Assembly: GCA_027704905.1 (NCBI GenBank)
Contig: CM051018.1
Coordinates: 18,150,067-18,214,066, forward strand
Origin: Muraenolepis orangiensis
Lineage: Eukaryota; Chordata; Actinopteri; Gadiformes; Muraenolepididae
DNA: 64,000 nucleotides
Direction of reading: 5' to 3'
Part shown: piece after piece, positions 1-64,000 of the stretch
Layout of the letters: every line of letters starts with the position of its first letter
Position numbering within the stretch: the stretch's first letter is position 1
The notes under the pieces: model-generated
What the model saw: the letters and a program-made list of their open reading frames with translations, nothing else
Databases searched by the model: none
What the model was told of the DNA's origin: nothing
Position numbers and translations under genes: made by a program

Positions 1-116
1 ATAAGTCAAGTCATTGTCTTGTCCCTTCACCGCGGGGGGGCTGCTAACAATAGATGCCCTGACACCTCTTGTCCTCCCCCCCCCCCCACTCAGAGTGTGT
101 TGCATTGTGTCGGCAG

Positions 117-20144
<20,028 letters not shown>

Positions 20145-20960
20145 CTCCGGCCCCACGACCCCTATCCTCTTCCCAACCCCCGGCTCCGAGTGGTGTGCAA
20201 TAGACACTGGAAAGAAAACGCAAACTCCCAAAAAAAATAAGAAAGAAGAAAGACTGCGAAGAAAAAAGAATTGTGTTGAGTGTTATTTAAATTGCTGCAA
20301 AGATGTAAAAATATTCCGTAAAAAGAGGCAGTGTGGTTTTAATTTGAATGTGTGAATGGAATGTCAATGGCCTTGTGGATGTGTCTTAATGTATTTTATT
20401 TTTGTGAATAATGTCAATTTTAGTTTTTAACCGTTTTAATTTTATTAACGCTGAACCTGTAGTGGTTTGAGGTACGACTATTGAAAGGCAAACGTTGAAC
20501 TGTGCGGTGTGGCCGAACAGTTGTGCTAAGCTATTGAATGCCATAACAATGCACCCCTGTTCTCTGAGAGAGTTAATGAATGTACTGTTTATTTATTCGG
20601 GGAGGATTTTTTTGGCGGAAAGGTGGTTTGCGCGAGAAACACTACTTATCTATTTAAAGTGCCGTGTTGTACTACCGGCGCTGCGTATTACAGGGCAATC
20701 CAATATACCACAACATACCACAACGTAAACCCTGCAGAGAGAAGGGTTCAACGTAAACGCAGGAAATCTCTGAATCATGTAGCTTCTCACGCCTATTTAG
20801 CTCCACCAACGCAAATCCAATTTTGATCGGCGGGCTCAAAGCACGGAGGCCTCTCCCCCCCGTAGAGTAGATCCTCCAGCGGCAGCGTGTGTGTCTGGTC
20901 CTGTTCCGTAGGTCACATGGTTACTGTAACATATTTGTAATAAACCCCCCCCGCCTGCTG
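20145..20960 (+). other. dst: DST 3' untranslated region
   Basis: About 800 bases after the stop have no further open frame of interest and end at the AATAAA at 20939-20944. The extent is inferred from the first good polyadenylation signal; alternative sites further on are possible. Confidence 0.6.
20939..20944 (+). terminator. dst: AATAAA polyadenylation signal of DST
   Basis: A canonical AATAAA hexamer lies 795 bases after the DST stop, followed by a C-run. It is the first clear signal downstream of the gene. Confidence 0.6.
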
Positions 20961-22290
20961 AACGCTGATTCATCAACTGGACTACTGTTTTTTCTTTTGT
21001 TTGCCTGTGTGTGAAATTGATTCACTCTTAACCTCATAGCCCCATAACCTCATAACCTTATCCTTCTTCCGCAAACTTCTTCAAGGAAGTAAAACAAGCC
21101 ATTAAAATGGCTACTTGAGGGCTCTTCCCGAAGACAAGGACACAGGGTGATGAGGAATCTGGTTTATTGTAAGAGTTTGAATCATTGTTAACAGAGCAGA
21201 TGGTACATGCTAGAGCTCTCCCTTGAGTGTTGAGTGTGGAGGCTGCTTTAACCTGTGGGCCTTGATTAACAATGACTCACCAGCCATAGAGTAATCACTA
21301 ACTAAGGCCAGGTAAGGCTGCTTAAACCAACCACCAACACTCCACAATTATATATCTATATTGTTCTTCAATACAGTAACATCCTAATGATCAAATGAAA
21401 CTGACAAGCCATGTTGACACACATAAAACATACACACATTAAAATGATAAATGTTAGAAATACTAATAATGTTAACAGTGGTCATACCATTTAAGGATCG
21501 GGACCCACAGTTTGAGAACCACTTGCAAAACGATTTTTGTTTTTTTATGACACCTCCCATGAAACGTGTTCACAAATACGTTTGTTCATGAATATTTACA
21601 GCAGTCGGTTTCTGTTCTGATCTATTGCTTCTACAGAAGTCAGTAAGTAATAAGATATTATGGATACACTTAAACCACCCGACTCTGTGGTCCTAGGTCT
21701 GTTCATTAACCCATTAGAAGGGTAGAACCCATACCTCCGCCATACCATAAGTCCCCTGAATCTGTTCCTTGGCCCATAAGTAATCCAACCATCAAGTATT
21801 ACCCAATTATGTGCAGAACTTTCTTAGTTATCGAAAGCATAACCTCCGTCCCATCTTCGATTGGCGGAGGTTAAAAGGTGCAGTATACAGACACCTTATT
21901 AACACTGATGAGGTAAGCTAATTGGACGTAATGCCAGTTCACTTGACTACGGCGTGTTGCTCCAGTGCTGTGTTGTGCTTCCAGTTCGGCCTCCCATTCA
22001 GACTGCGGCTGAGGGAATGTTTGCTTAGAGCGTTGGTGCCTAGCTGTGACATTCTGCATCTCTCTCCCACCCAGGACCTAGAATACAGTCTCCCAGGGAA
22101 TAGAAACAGTATATGCTGCTGACACAACTGAAGCTTACCGCTCATTTATTAAATATTTTCAAATAACTGACTAGCATAATGGGGAATATTCAGTATTCAC
22201 ACTTGTTGTTTCAAAATCTGGAAGATATTCACCATACTGTCCCTCAAGACATGAATTGTCTTGTATGAATAGTGTAAATACCATCCCATA
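20961..22290. other. Intergenic region between DST and the first collagen gene
   Basis: Both strands carry only short, unconvincing open frames here. The sequence is moderately AT-rich, with no tRNA, long repeat or recognisable transposon apart from a small inverted repeat around an 'aacctccg' motif near 21,840-21,875. Confidence 0.5.
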
Positions 22291-23352
22291 ACCCCTTTGA
22301 AACCCCATACAATGCAATCCAAAAAGGGCCCATGTTGTGCGTCAAGGAGCACATTCTCTCCACACATTCACTCCCAACTTCTGGCACTTGTCACCTCCAG
22401 AGGCAGGTCCTCTCCTCTCTCCTTTGGCCTCACAGTGTGTCTGGATGGGGACGGGCCTATAGCAGAAGGCAGATCCCCTCGGAACCAAAGGTGGAGTGGA
22501 GCACAGGAGCCAGGTTCCCCCCCCCCCCCCTCCCTACCCCGCCCCCACCCCCCCCCCCCCCCATCCATCCCGAGACCCTCGGCTCTCCCAGTTTGAATGG
22601 TCCTCCTGTTCCAGCTGAACGCCTGCGACCCCTGGGATGTCTTATTAGAAGTGGATTTACTCCTCACTCCAGGATCTGTATAGAAGGTGCCATCCGCTGC
22701 CATCTGGGGAGTCTCTTTTTTTGTTTTTTAAGGAATATGTAAGTAACTTTGAATTTTTTATTTTTTATTTTTGTGTTATTAGTCACGGTAAGAGGAGATG
22801 AGTGTGTGATCGATTTCTGTGGTGTGTGTAAAAAATACTTGACAAAGTAATGTAGGCGTCAGCAACCATTGCTATTGTAGGAGAAGTGTCTAATTTATAA
22901 ATCAAATAAAAAGTATTGTTTATGTATGTATATGTATTTGTTTTTGAAAACAATTTTTTCTTTATTTATTTTGGTAGCACTTATTGGGGGTTATGTGGTA
23001 CGATGTCATTTATACATGTATATTTGTAAACTATAGTATTTTAACATTTACATTTAGTCAGTCTGCTTTAATTTAGCAATATAATTGAATAATATTCTAT
23101 CAAGGTTCACTTCGAACTAAGCACTTTATCTTATTATTTGAATCTTAGTAAATTGACATTTTTCAGATAAATATGAACATTTTATATGTATTATTGAATG
23201 TCATCTTTTTTGCCTGTAGCCTACATGTAGGCCTATTCTTATCATTTCTCAATTTGAGTAAATGTAAACTAAATCCTAATGTTATTTCATATTACATCCT
23301 CTCAAAATGATTTTTTTTCGCAGGCACCTATGAACTTTGAGTATTTGCAAAT
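22291..23352 (+). promoter_or_regulatory. Possible promoter and 5' noncoding exon of the FACIT paralogue
   Basis: The first coding exon is preceded by a good acceptor (tttttcgcag, ending 23323), so a noncoding exon must lie upstream. A consensus donor, aggaatat|gtaagt, with GT at 22739-22740 would end such an exon, and the GC-richer stretch 22,290-22,740 with poly-C runs could hold the start site. No TATA box was identified. This is inference from splice-site logic. Confidence 0.3.
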
Positions 23353-39305
<15,953 letters not shown>

Positions 39306-39604
39306 GGGGAGAGATGGGCAAAAAATAACCAGCACCCCCCCCCGCGCACTGGCATGGTGGATGACTGGTGGTACGACTGGAGGGAGAAGTTTGGTGTGAT
39401 GCGAGCAAGGATGCAATGGTTTGGGGTGTTTCTGGTAGTTATCTTACTATGATTGAAGTCAATATATTGGCTTATTGTAAATAATACGCCTCCCTGAAAC
39501 CATAAAAAAAAGACACTAGTTTTAGTTTAAAACCTTCAAGTTCAGTGGAGTACGTTTCATTCATAGGACTCTGATGCAGTGGGAATAACTTGCATTTGTA
39601 CAAA

Positions 39605-39610
39605 AATAAA
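39605..39610 (+). terminator. AATAAA polyadenylation signal of the FACIT paralogue
   Basis: AATAAA lies 300 bases after the predicted stop; a second lies near 39,824. Either could end the transcript. Confidence 0.5.
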
Positions 39611-42060
39611 GGTACCATCTTATTCGATTGTGTTTATTTAAAATAATTTCAGATGAGACTGAATTGTATTTCAATAGTTGTTCTTTATAATAAAAGTGTA
39701 AAATGGTCAATATTTTTGTTTTATTGGGCTATTTTTTTTATTGTATTGATGTTGTTTTGCAGGCATGCCATAGAATAGCTTAGTTTGATAGTCATATATG
39801 TTTAAATTAATTTAAATATAACAATAAACTGCAGGGGGTAAGACATGTTTTTATCAAATCAGCATTAATTGTGATTTATTTGCTGACTGGTGGCACTGGA
39901 AACATTTTTGAGTAATGGGAAACACATTTGAATAACGCGTGCGTTTGTTGTTCCTGCTGACGTTAATAACGGAGACAGCTTTTATCACCCCCGTTGGACA
40001 TTGTTAACAGGGACGCATGCATCACAACTCAACGTTTCGCATATTTATTGCCGTGATTTTCACACGAAAACGATTCTCCCCTGGGTTTCCCCCGAGGCTT
40101 TCCAGATGGGCATTGGCGGTTTTCCTCATAACCTTGTTCTATGTTCTTGTTCTATATAAAATAAAAAAATAGGCCTAATGCGGGTCGTAATTCTCTTGTT
40201 TAGCACCTCTCCGTTTAGAAGTACACAAATGTTGTTTGGCCAACTTCACTCGCATTCCTTACAATAACAACAACCGACTACAATATAGTCCTCCATATTC
40301 ATCTTCTGAACATGCAAGTAGAGGACGTGTGACGCGTACGGCACCTCCCTAGTCCTCTACCCGTTCCTCCGCGGCCACTGGGTCTTTATTTTCCCCCCAT
40401 GTTGTTGTGGAGATGGGGAATAAACAAAGAGTGTGTTTTATTTCCACGGAATCCAATCTTAAATGGGTGGGTGGGGAGTGGAGTGGGCGGAGGTGGGGAG
40501 CGAGCGGGGAGCGTCTCTGGAGCAGCGCTGCGTGTGGCTCCTTCGCTCCACCGTTTCTTTCCTGGCTCCGCTCTTGAGTTCTGGACCAGGGGGGAGGACG
40601 GACGGAAGAACGGGAGGAGGGAACCCCCCTGCCCCCTCCCTCCCCCACCCCTCCTCCCTCCACCTCCTGGTCGACGGCCACCACCACCACCCCCTCCTCC
40701 TCCTAGCACGGGCCTCGCCCTTCCATTTCGTGTTCCGTTGGAGGCTGGTGGTGCTGGTGGTGGTGGAGGAGGTCCCCCTGTGTGAAAGACGTCCATCCAT
40801 GGAAGTAATTATGGTGCGACGTGATTCTTTGCCAGAAAACGCATCTTAGTTTTCTTTTCTTTTCTTTTCTTTTTTCCCGGGTTGCTCAAAACATGCGTGG
40901 TCTCGTTCTGTGGCCGAAACCGTTCACGTGATTACAATAATTATAGTTTTCATTGGCCTTGAAAGCAGTATTGATCAGCCAAAACCACCGCGCAGTCAGC
41001 GGACGGAAGGCTCAATCCTTCGAGGTTTAACTGTTGTTGCCATGGGCAACATTATAAAGGCGCTACGGTTTCTTTGAGGGGGCATCCACAACACAACAGG
41101 CCAATTTTCATGTTCTTGGTTTTTGGTTTTGGTTTATTGGTTTGTACTGTGATGAGAAAAATACTAGATTGCTTCATGATATAATGATGTGTTGTTTGCT
41201 TGTTTGCCTGCGTGTTTTGTTTTGGTTTAGTTTTTTTGGAAGTTTTTGGAAGTTTAGTTTTTTTGGAATATCTCACAGTTTATATCACAAATCATCACAC
41301 AACTCTTATTACGGAGAACATTTCTCCCCCCCCCCCCCCTTAACTGAAAAACAGTTCAGAAATGATTAACTACAGTGATGACACATGTCCACAGTTCACT
41401 GTCAACTCTTCCAAGAAGTCAGAGGTCCCAGTAATAGGTTAACACTACTGTCGAGCCTGCAGTAGCCTGTTTGAACCGCTAGGTTGTGCTCATTTCAGTC
41501 TCCACGAGGGCTCAGCAGACAAGTTATATGAACTCTGCAGACGGGGTCATGTGATAATACATCAAGCACCACAAGTAGCGTTCTGTTTGTTGTACTTGGC
41601 CTTCAACTGTTTACATTTGGTGGGATCATGGTGGGATCATTTGGACACAAGTTTGTCCAATAGTGTAACACATAAATACAGTAATACATATCCTGTTTAT
41701 GAGTCAAAACCCTGTGTACTCTCAACATTTCCAATGAATGGCACAAATATTATATTAGAACGTAATTCCCCCCGACTTTTCATTAAATAAATGTGAATAT
41801 GTGGGAAGCAAGCAGTACGCCGGAGATATACAGTATGTGTTTGTTCATAATATATGACTATGTATAGGTGCGATGTGGAGTGTGGGTTAGGGAAGAAAGA
41901 GTGTTGTCAAAATGTAGGTCTGTAGGTCTATGGCTATTTCACATGACCAGGGAAATGACCAGCTTGCTGTTGGAGTTCAGATGTGATTAAGCTCTGGTAG
42001 GTTTTGGCTCCCGGCTGTCCAAAGGAAGATATACAGACACAAAGTAAGCAGTCAGAATTC
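39611..42060. other. Intergenic region, first part
   Basis: AT-rich sequence with no gene, except a purine/pyrimidine-biased GC-rich island at 40,440-40,800 with long opposing open frames caused by composition. A (TTTTC)n run is near 40,850. Confidence 0.45.
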
Positions 42061-42104
42061 AAGGTGATAACATGAAGAAGAAACAACAGGGAGCCCCCCT
42101 ATCC

Positions 42105-42376
42105 CCCCCCCCCCACACACACACACACACACACACTCCACACCTCAGGTCAAGTAGGTCTTTTACTGACCATGTGGAGCCATGTGGTTGCTCAGCGATG
42201 CTTATCCTGCATCCACAAACACTCCCATGCTTGTTCCACAAATGTCCCCATAGCTACCTCCAAGAACCCCTTACCCCCCCACACACACACACCCCCTTAC
42301 CCCCCCCCCCCACACACACACACACACACAACCCTGAAACATTTGGAAACATGCTGACTTCATTACAACCTTCCCC
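42105..42376 (+). repeat. C-run and (CA)n clusters
   Basis: Alternating poly-C and short (CA)n blocks around 42,105-42,135 and 42,278-42,376, in the intergenic region. Confidence 0.8.
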
Positions 42377-42528
42377 CCCCCCCTTTGGATGGACAAGAGA
42401 TGGGCTGTCTTATATTTATTTATTTTTATGTTTTTTTTAAGGTTTTTTTTTTTTTATCCTACATGCTTCCCTTATCTACATCCTTTTTCCACCCTCGGTA
42501 ATTGAGGGTGGCAGCAGGCCAGTAAAAC

Positions 42529-42955
<427 letters not shown>

Positions 42956-43136
42956 AAGGAAACAGAGAGGAACGGCTGGAGCAGAGAGGGTAGGCTCTTT
43001 GATTCACCAGGGGGAAACATGTGCGCCGCTACTCTGACCGAGCAACAGCTTCTTCTTCTGTTGAGGTGAAGGAGGACTCTGCCTGACGTCCGGCTGTCAA
43101 TGAGACGATTGGGAGGAATTTACATCACAAGGGCTG

Positions 43137-43172
43137 TTTCTGCTGCTGCTGCTGCTGCTGCTGCTGCCGCCA
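43137..43172 (+). repeat. (CTG)n trinucleotide repeat
   Basis: About nine CTG units ending in CCGCC; no supported frame runs through it. Confidence 0.85.
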
Positions 43173-43732
43173 CTCTAACCTCTGGTAATATATAGATACT
43201 TGAACATTTGTTTTGTTCATGGGTCGTCAGAATTGAATTGCAATATATTGTAACTGCTCGGTTATTATTCAATTATTACATTATTTTGTGTGACAGTACA
43301 TGTTGATCATTGGCCTGGATGTGTATTTTCTTTCAGATCTATTTTTCATCCGGTTCTGTTTTATTCAGATTACAAATAGTTTAAATGGGGGGGGCGTATT
43401 GATTGACTTCAAAGCGGTGCGTCGGACCCTGTGTTGAAGACATTAAGCCAGTTAGTTATCAGTCCCTCGCTAGCTCACAAGAACTCTGCTTTTCGCCGAA
43501 TGCCAAATCTATTTTCAGTTGCAAACGTCAAAAGATATAAACATTGTCAGTCCAGTCACCCACGCTATGCTTGATATGATCCTTAAAAATATGGGGGAAT
43601 GGATGCAACCACAATTACGAATTACAAGTAGAACATGCAAAAGAAGGGTTCTGGAAACGACAGATGTTTATTTCAACAGAGAACTCATAACGTATTGGCT
43701 TCCTTGGTTGTGTGAAGTACACCTCTTATTGT

Positions 43733-43817
<85 letters not shown>
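43733..43817 (+). repeat. (CA)n microsatellite
   Basis: About 85 bases, intergenic. Confidence 0.97.
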
Positions 43818-43820
<3 letters not shown>

Positions 43821-45874
43821 TCAATGTGCAGGGAATGCAGGGCATGAAGTACTGTTTGCAGGAAAGTCCACGTCCGAAAGGCACTTGGCAGACGCCAGGG
43901 ATGTGTTTAAGGTTATGATTTAAAGGCCACGCTGACAGGAATGGGTGCCCTTTTTCAGTGACAGATGTGATATTCAAAGCAATGTGGGATATTTAAAGCA
44001 CAACATATGCAGTCTGCAGTTAGGGGCGAAAATCTATGGTATGTCATGACTCAAGCGCTCCCTTTTGTGAAACGCTGAAAAGGTTATCTGAAGAGGTGGG
44101 AGGAATCAGCTGTCCAACAGCTTCCTCACTCCTACAGCCGGTTGGACCGCAAGTGCAGGGGCTTAGCATAAATCTCCTTTGAACAAACAGGATGATTCCC
44201 TTTAACATAAAAAAGTCCTCTTTGTAACGTGTCAAAGTGAAGACTAATGCTAATGTTTCCTCAGTTACTATTTGTGGGGGGAGGGGGGGTTCCCTCCTGT
44301 GGAGAATTGCGCAACAGGTGACATAACTGTCATTCCGTGATCTTGGCCGGGATCAGAAGCTATAAAGAGTCTGCGCTGCCCCTGTAACTTCAGGGGTCGA
44401 CAGGTTGTGGAGCACTGTGAATGCCACATGAAGACCGGCATTCACCTGTTCCACTTCAAGCGCATTACTCATTGTGGGAAATTGTGTGTGACATAAACTT
44501 TCGACCCCACGCGAAAATGCCCGCCGATTTCGCTTTCGATTCGATTTAGCATTTTTTTTACGATACTTGGTAAAATGGACTTTTCATAGTTCCCCGAAAG
44601 AAAAAAGGAAAAAAAAACATGGCGGCCCTTCTCGTCGTACCTTAACATGTGTTTGGTCGTCATCCAGGGGCGGAATTTCACCATCTGACGCCACAAATGA
44701 ATTCCATGTGGCGTAAGCAGAGGTGTAGAAATGCTCCGTTTGAGGGAAGCTCAGTCGAGGGGAAAAGTCACGCCGACTGGCCTGTGTCGATGAGGGGGCT
44801 TTCCAGCAACCCCCCCCCCCCCCTCAGGCTCCCCCCCCATACACTGCTCTCTGTTGAGGGAGGAAGAAAGTCCAGCCATGTGGAGCTGTGTTACTTCAGC
44901 CTTTTACATGGTGGAAAAACAGAGTCATGTCATACAGTACGATGGGAGCACGGCGCTGGCCGTTAGCATTGCGGTGCCAAGATGAGGCTCAGAGAGGGGC
45001 TGTGCCCTTTGGCACAACTGTTTCTCAGTGTCCGTGCTCCGTGTCCGGATGCCGGATGCAGCGTTTGGTCACGCTGTCTTAAGGTGTAAGGGTCATTTTC
45101 AAACCCCTTTTCCTCAGTCAATCCTTTTCTTTGCTTTTATCTCTTTTTCTTTGGTTCTTTATGTGCAGCATGTCTGGTCCTCATTGTAGCCATTTCCCTG
45201 CTGTGATGTCAGTGGTTTGTCGCTCTTTGTCTTGTCTTGGCCACTACAATGAGAATCGGTTTCCACCGGGGAAAAAACCCAACGTGTCTGAGAGCGTGCT
45301 GTTTACTCACACGTGTTGAGATGCACTGCGAGTCCCTGACTCAGCAGCGCTACCGAGCATCTCGGCGTCGGGCTTTTTCAAAGTATAAATGTGTTTATAC
45401 TTTGCGAAAAATACTGCAACAGACTCATTTCATTGATCCATGCCTTCCATTTCATCCCTCACTTGGCACTGGCATGAACATAACTTTCATCCCACTGCAG
45501 GTTGCACCATCAGGAGCTAATGGTATGACTTTCTCCTTCATGAAACAATTCCTTCTTTGTTGTTGCACGCATGACCTGTTTTTGAAGGACAAATCATGCA
45601 TTTTTGAATGTCATTTTTGCCTTGATAGTCGACTTTTTTTTTTTTTTTTACACCGGCCAGCTGCCAAAATATCCCCCCCCCCCCCCCCCCATGCCAATAA
45701 TCACATCGTACAGAGATGTGTACAAAACACGTCTCCAGCCAAAGAGTTCTACTTTCCACACCAGAAACGATTCATTATGATGTATTATTGGAAGAAAATA
45801 GTCAGTACTAATATATGCTCAGCGGAATTGCATCAGTTTCTCAACACAATGAACATTTTCCTTGTTTCACTAAG

Positions 45875-46400
45875 AATCAAGATTTGTATTTGCCAAGTAC
45901 AATGGAAGGCCTTCTCCCCATTCCCTCCTGCAGTATGAATTTCCTACTATAAAAAAATAAATATTCCTATACTATAAACGATACTATACTATACTTATGC
46001 TATACTAACACTATACTATAACAAGACAGTACACAATAAAAAGAGCAAAAAGTGACCGATGGATGATATATATACATGCTGTTGAATTGTGCAAAAAGCA
46101 TTTACAAATAATTTAAAGTGCCAGTAGTGCAGCAGCATTATGAATACAGTGCGGTACAGTGCAGTAACTGTAATGAGTCCAGAAAGTCCAGCAAAAGTAT
46201 GATAGTGTATGATAGTGTAATGTAATATGGATGACAATGTTATGATAGTGGCAACCCTCCTAGCAGTTCAGTAGGCGCACTGCCTGTGGATAAAAACTGT
46301 CGTTGAACCTGGTAGTCCTTGAATGGATGCTGCGGAACCGGCGACCGGACTGTAGGGGGAGAAGAGATGGTGCCCAGGGGGGTTGCGGTCCTTTGTAATG
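45875..46400 (-). repeat. Dispersed repeat, longest copy, reverse orientation
   Basis: Shares 'ttccccattccctcctgcag' and 'agtgccagtagtgcagcagc' with 8,830-9,020, and continues into 'cggaaccggcgaccggactg' and a further conserved-looking stretch ending near 46,400. This is the most complete copy in the window. Confidence 0.6.
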
Positions 46401-46545
46401 GAGATGTATCACAACACTACCAACTGTTAGGGCCTCTCTTGTTCCAAGACATGGTTTCTATGCATCGTTTTGAGTTGTTCTTCATTATCTGTACATGATA
46501 TGAGGCTTATTTCCTACAGTTGCGGCATTTTCTCATTCCTCTGCC

Positions 46546-46685
46546 ACCAGGTTACTGCCTAAGTGCCCTTGAGCAAGGCACCCCCTACGCTGCTCCCCAG
46601 GCACTGTACTAATGGCTGCCCACTGCTCCTAACACTAGGATGGGTCAAGATGCAGAGAAGTAATTTCCCTCGGGATAAAATAAGT
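46546..46685 (+). mobile_element. tRNA-derived SINE, 5'-truncated copy C
   Basis: Lacks the tRNA head and starts in the body at 'aagtgcccttgagcaaggca'. It ends 'tttccctcgggataaaataa', a tail also seen at about 52,700. Confidence 0.7.
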
Positions 46686-47198
46686 AGTTAAAATTAAAAT
46701 AAAAAAATAAAAAAATAATTTAACTAATGGCACATTTAGTGTACACATAACACATGCAATGGAGTCAGGAGGAGGATAGCTAGATGAATAAAATGATGGA
46801 CAGTATTGCTCAGAATGGTAACAGAACCAAACCCTTTTTTCAAAGGTGGGAGATCAATGCCATACATCTCCACGTTCATCTTAGTTCCTGAGTGAGTGAA
46901 GAATGTTGTCTCACTGCGTTGCTGATCTTCACACAGCGTCTAGTGCACACAAGGCTTTTCCTCCACTGTGAATTAAGGTGCCTTTGTTAATTAATCTGTT
47001 CTTCTCTTGTCACCACGCAACCACTCCCAACAATCTGTCAAGGCAAAAATGACACGGCTCTCTCATCACAAATGCAATGTGTGTGCGTGTGTGTGTGTGT
47101 GTGTGTTGTCCCTTCAAGTAATCACAGCAACAACAAAAAACATGCATGTGTCTCTATTTCTTTATAGGTGCACATTCGGAGCTTGGTACTGCTTCATT

Positions 47199-63961
<16,763 letters not shown>

Positions 63962-64000
63962 AGTCCCAGAGGTCCAGCCTTCACTCCTGGGCCCTGTTTA

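Larger units (their letters stand above)
43820..47167. other. Intergenic region upstream of COL21A1
   Basis: No gene is seen. It contains C-runs near 44,810 and 45,675, an inverted copy of a dispersed repeat at about 45,875-46,400, and a 5'-truncated SINE at about 46,546-46,685. The COL21A1 promoter and its noncoding 5' exon should be in this stretch or earlier, because the first coding exon has an acceptor at 47167. Confidence 0.45.

Noticed and set aside
45237..45938. 233-residue open frame upstream of COL21A1
   Set aside because: No recognisable domain or signal; it overlaps poly-T and poly-C tracts and ends in a dispersed repeat.

Overview
This is vertebrate DNA, almost certainly from a ray-finned (probably percomorph) fish. 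Short GT-AG exons encode vertebrate proteins, introns are compact and full of (CA)n, (GA)n and (TA)n microsatellites, and the repeats are of fish type: tRNA-derived SINEs, an L2/Rex-like LINE tail, a hAT element, palindromic MITEs and a Gypsy pol remnant. The species cannot be named from the sequence. All three genes lie on the + strand.

Region 1 (1-20,960) is the 3' end of dystonin (DST), a spectraplakin. Twenty-three exons give 3,357 coding bases (1,118 residues): about six spectrin repeats, two EF-hands, the GAS2-related (GAR) microtubule-binding domain, and a Ser/Arg-rich tail with an SKIP (SxIP) EB-binding motif. An 18-base microexon and a 66-base cassette exon are visible. The gene starts upstream of the window.

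Region 2 (about 22,300-39,610) is a 26-exon FACIT collagen gene predicted at 770 residues: signal peptide, thrombospondin/laminin-G-like (TSPN) domain, a 112-triplet collagen domain, a Cys-containing hinge, and a short collagen domain ending in a CxxxxC motif. It has no von Willebrand A domain. Its large second intron holds a 689-bp hAT-like element with a perfect 8-bp target duplication and a decayed antisense Gypsy pol.

Region 3 (47,168-63,961) is a complete COL21A1 gene: 28 coding exons, 960 residues, with signal peptide, vWA with intact MIDAS residues, TSPN, 112 collagen triplets, hinge, second collagen domain and the family C-terminus. DST followed by COL21A1 in the same orientation is also the human arrangement.

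The main result concerns the middle gene. From its second collagen exon, its exon lengths match COL21A1 exactly, in order (seven of 54, then 45, 54x3, 72, 36, 45, 33, 147), and both main collagen domains have 112 triplets. It is therefore best read as a tandem COL21A1 paralogue without the vWA domain. In COL21A1 that domain is one symmetric phase 1-1 exon. The paralogue also has three Gly-to-Ala triplets, half the Y-position prolines, and a C-terminus running into a CCA-repeat-encoded tail. I know of no such gene between DST and COL21A1 in human, but could not search for it.

All exon boundaries come from reading splice sites and phases by eye; each gene's exon lengths sum to a whole number of codons.
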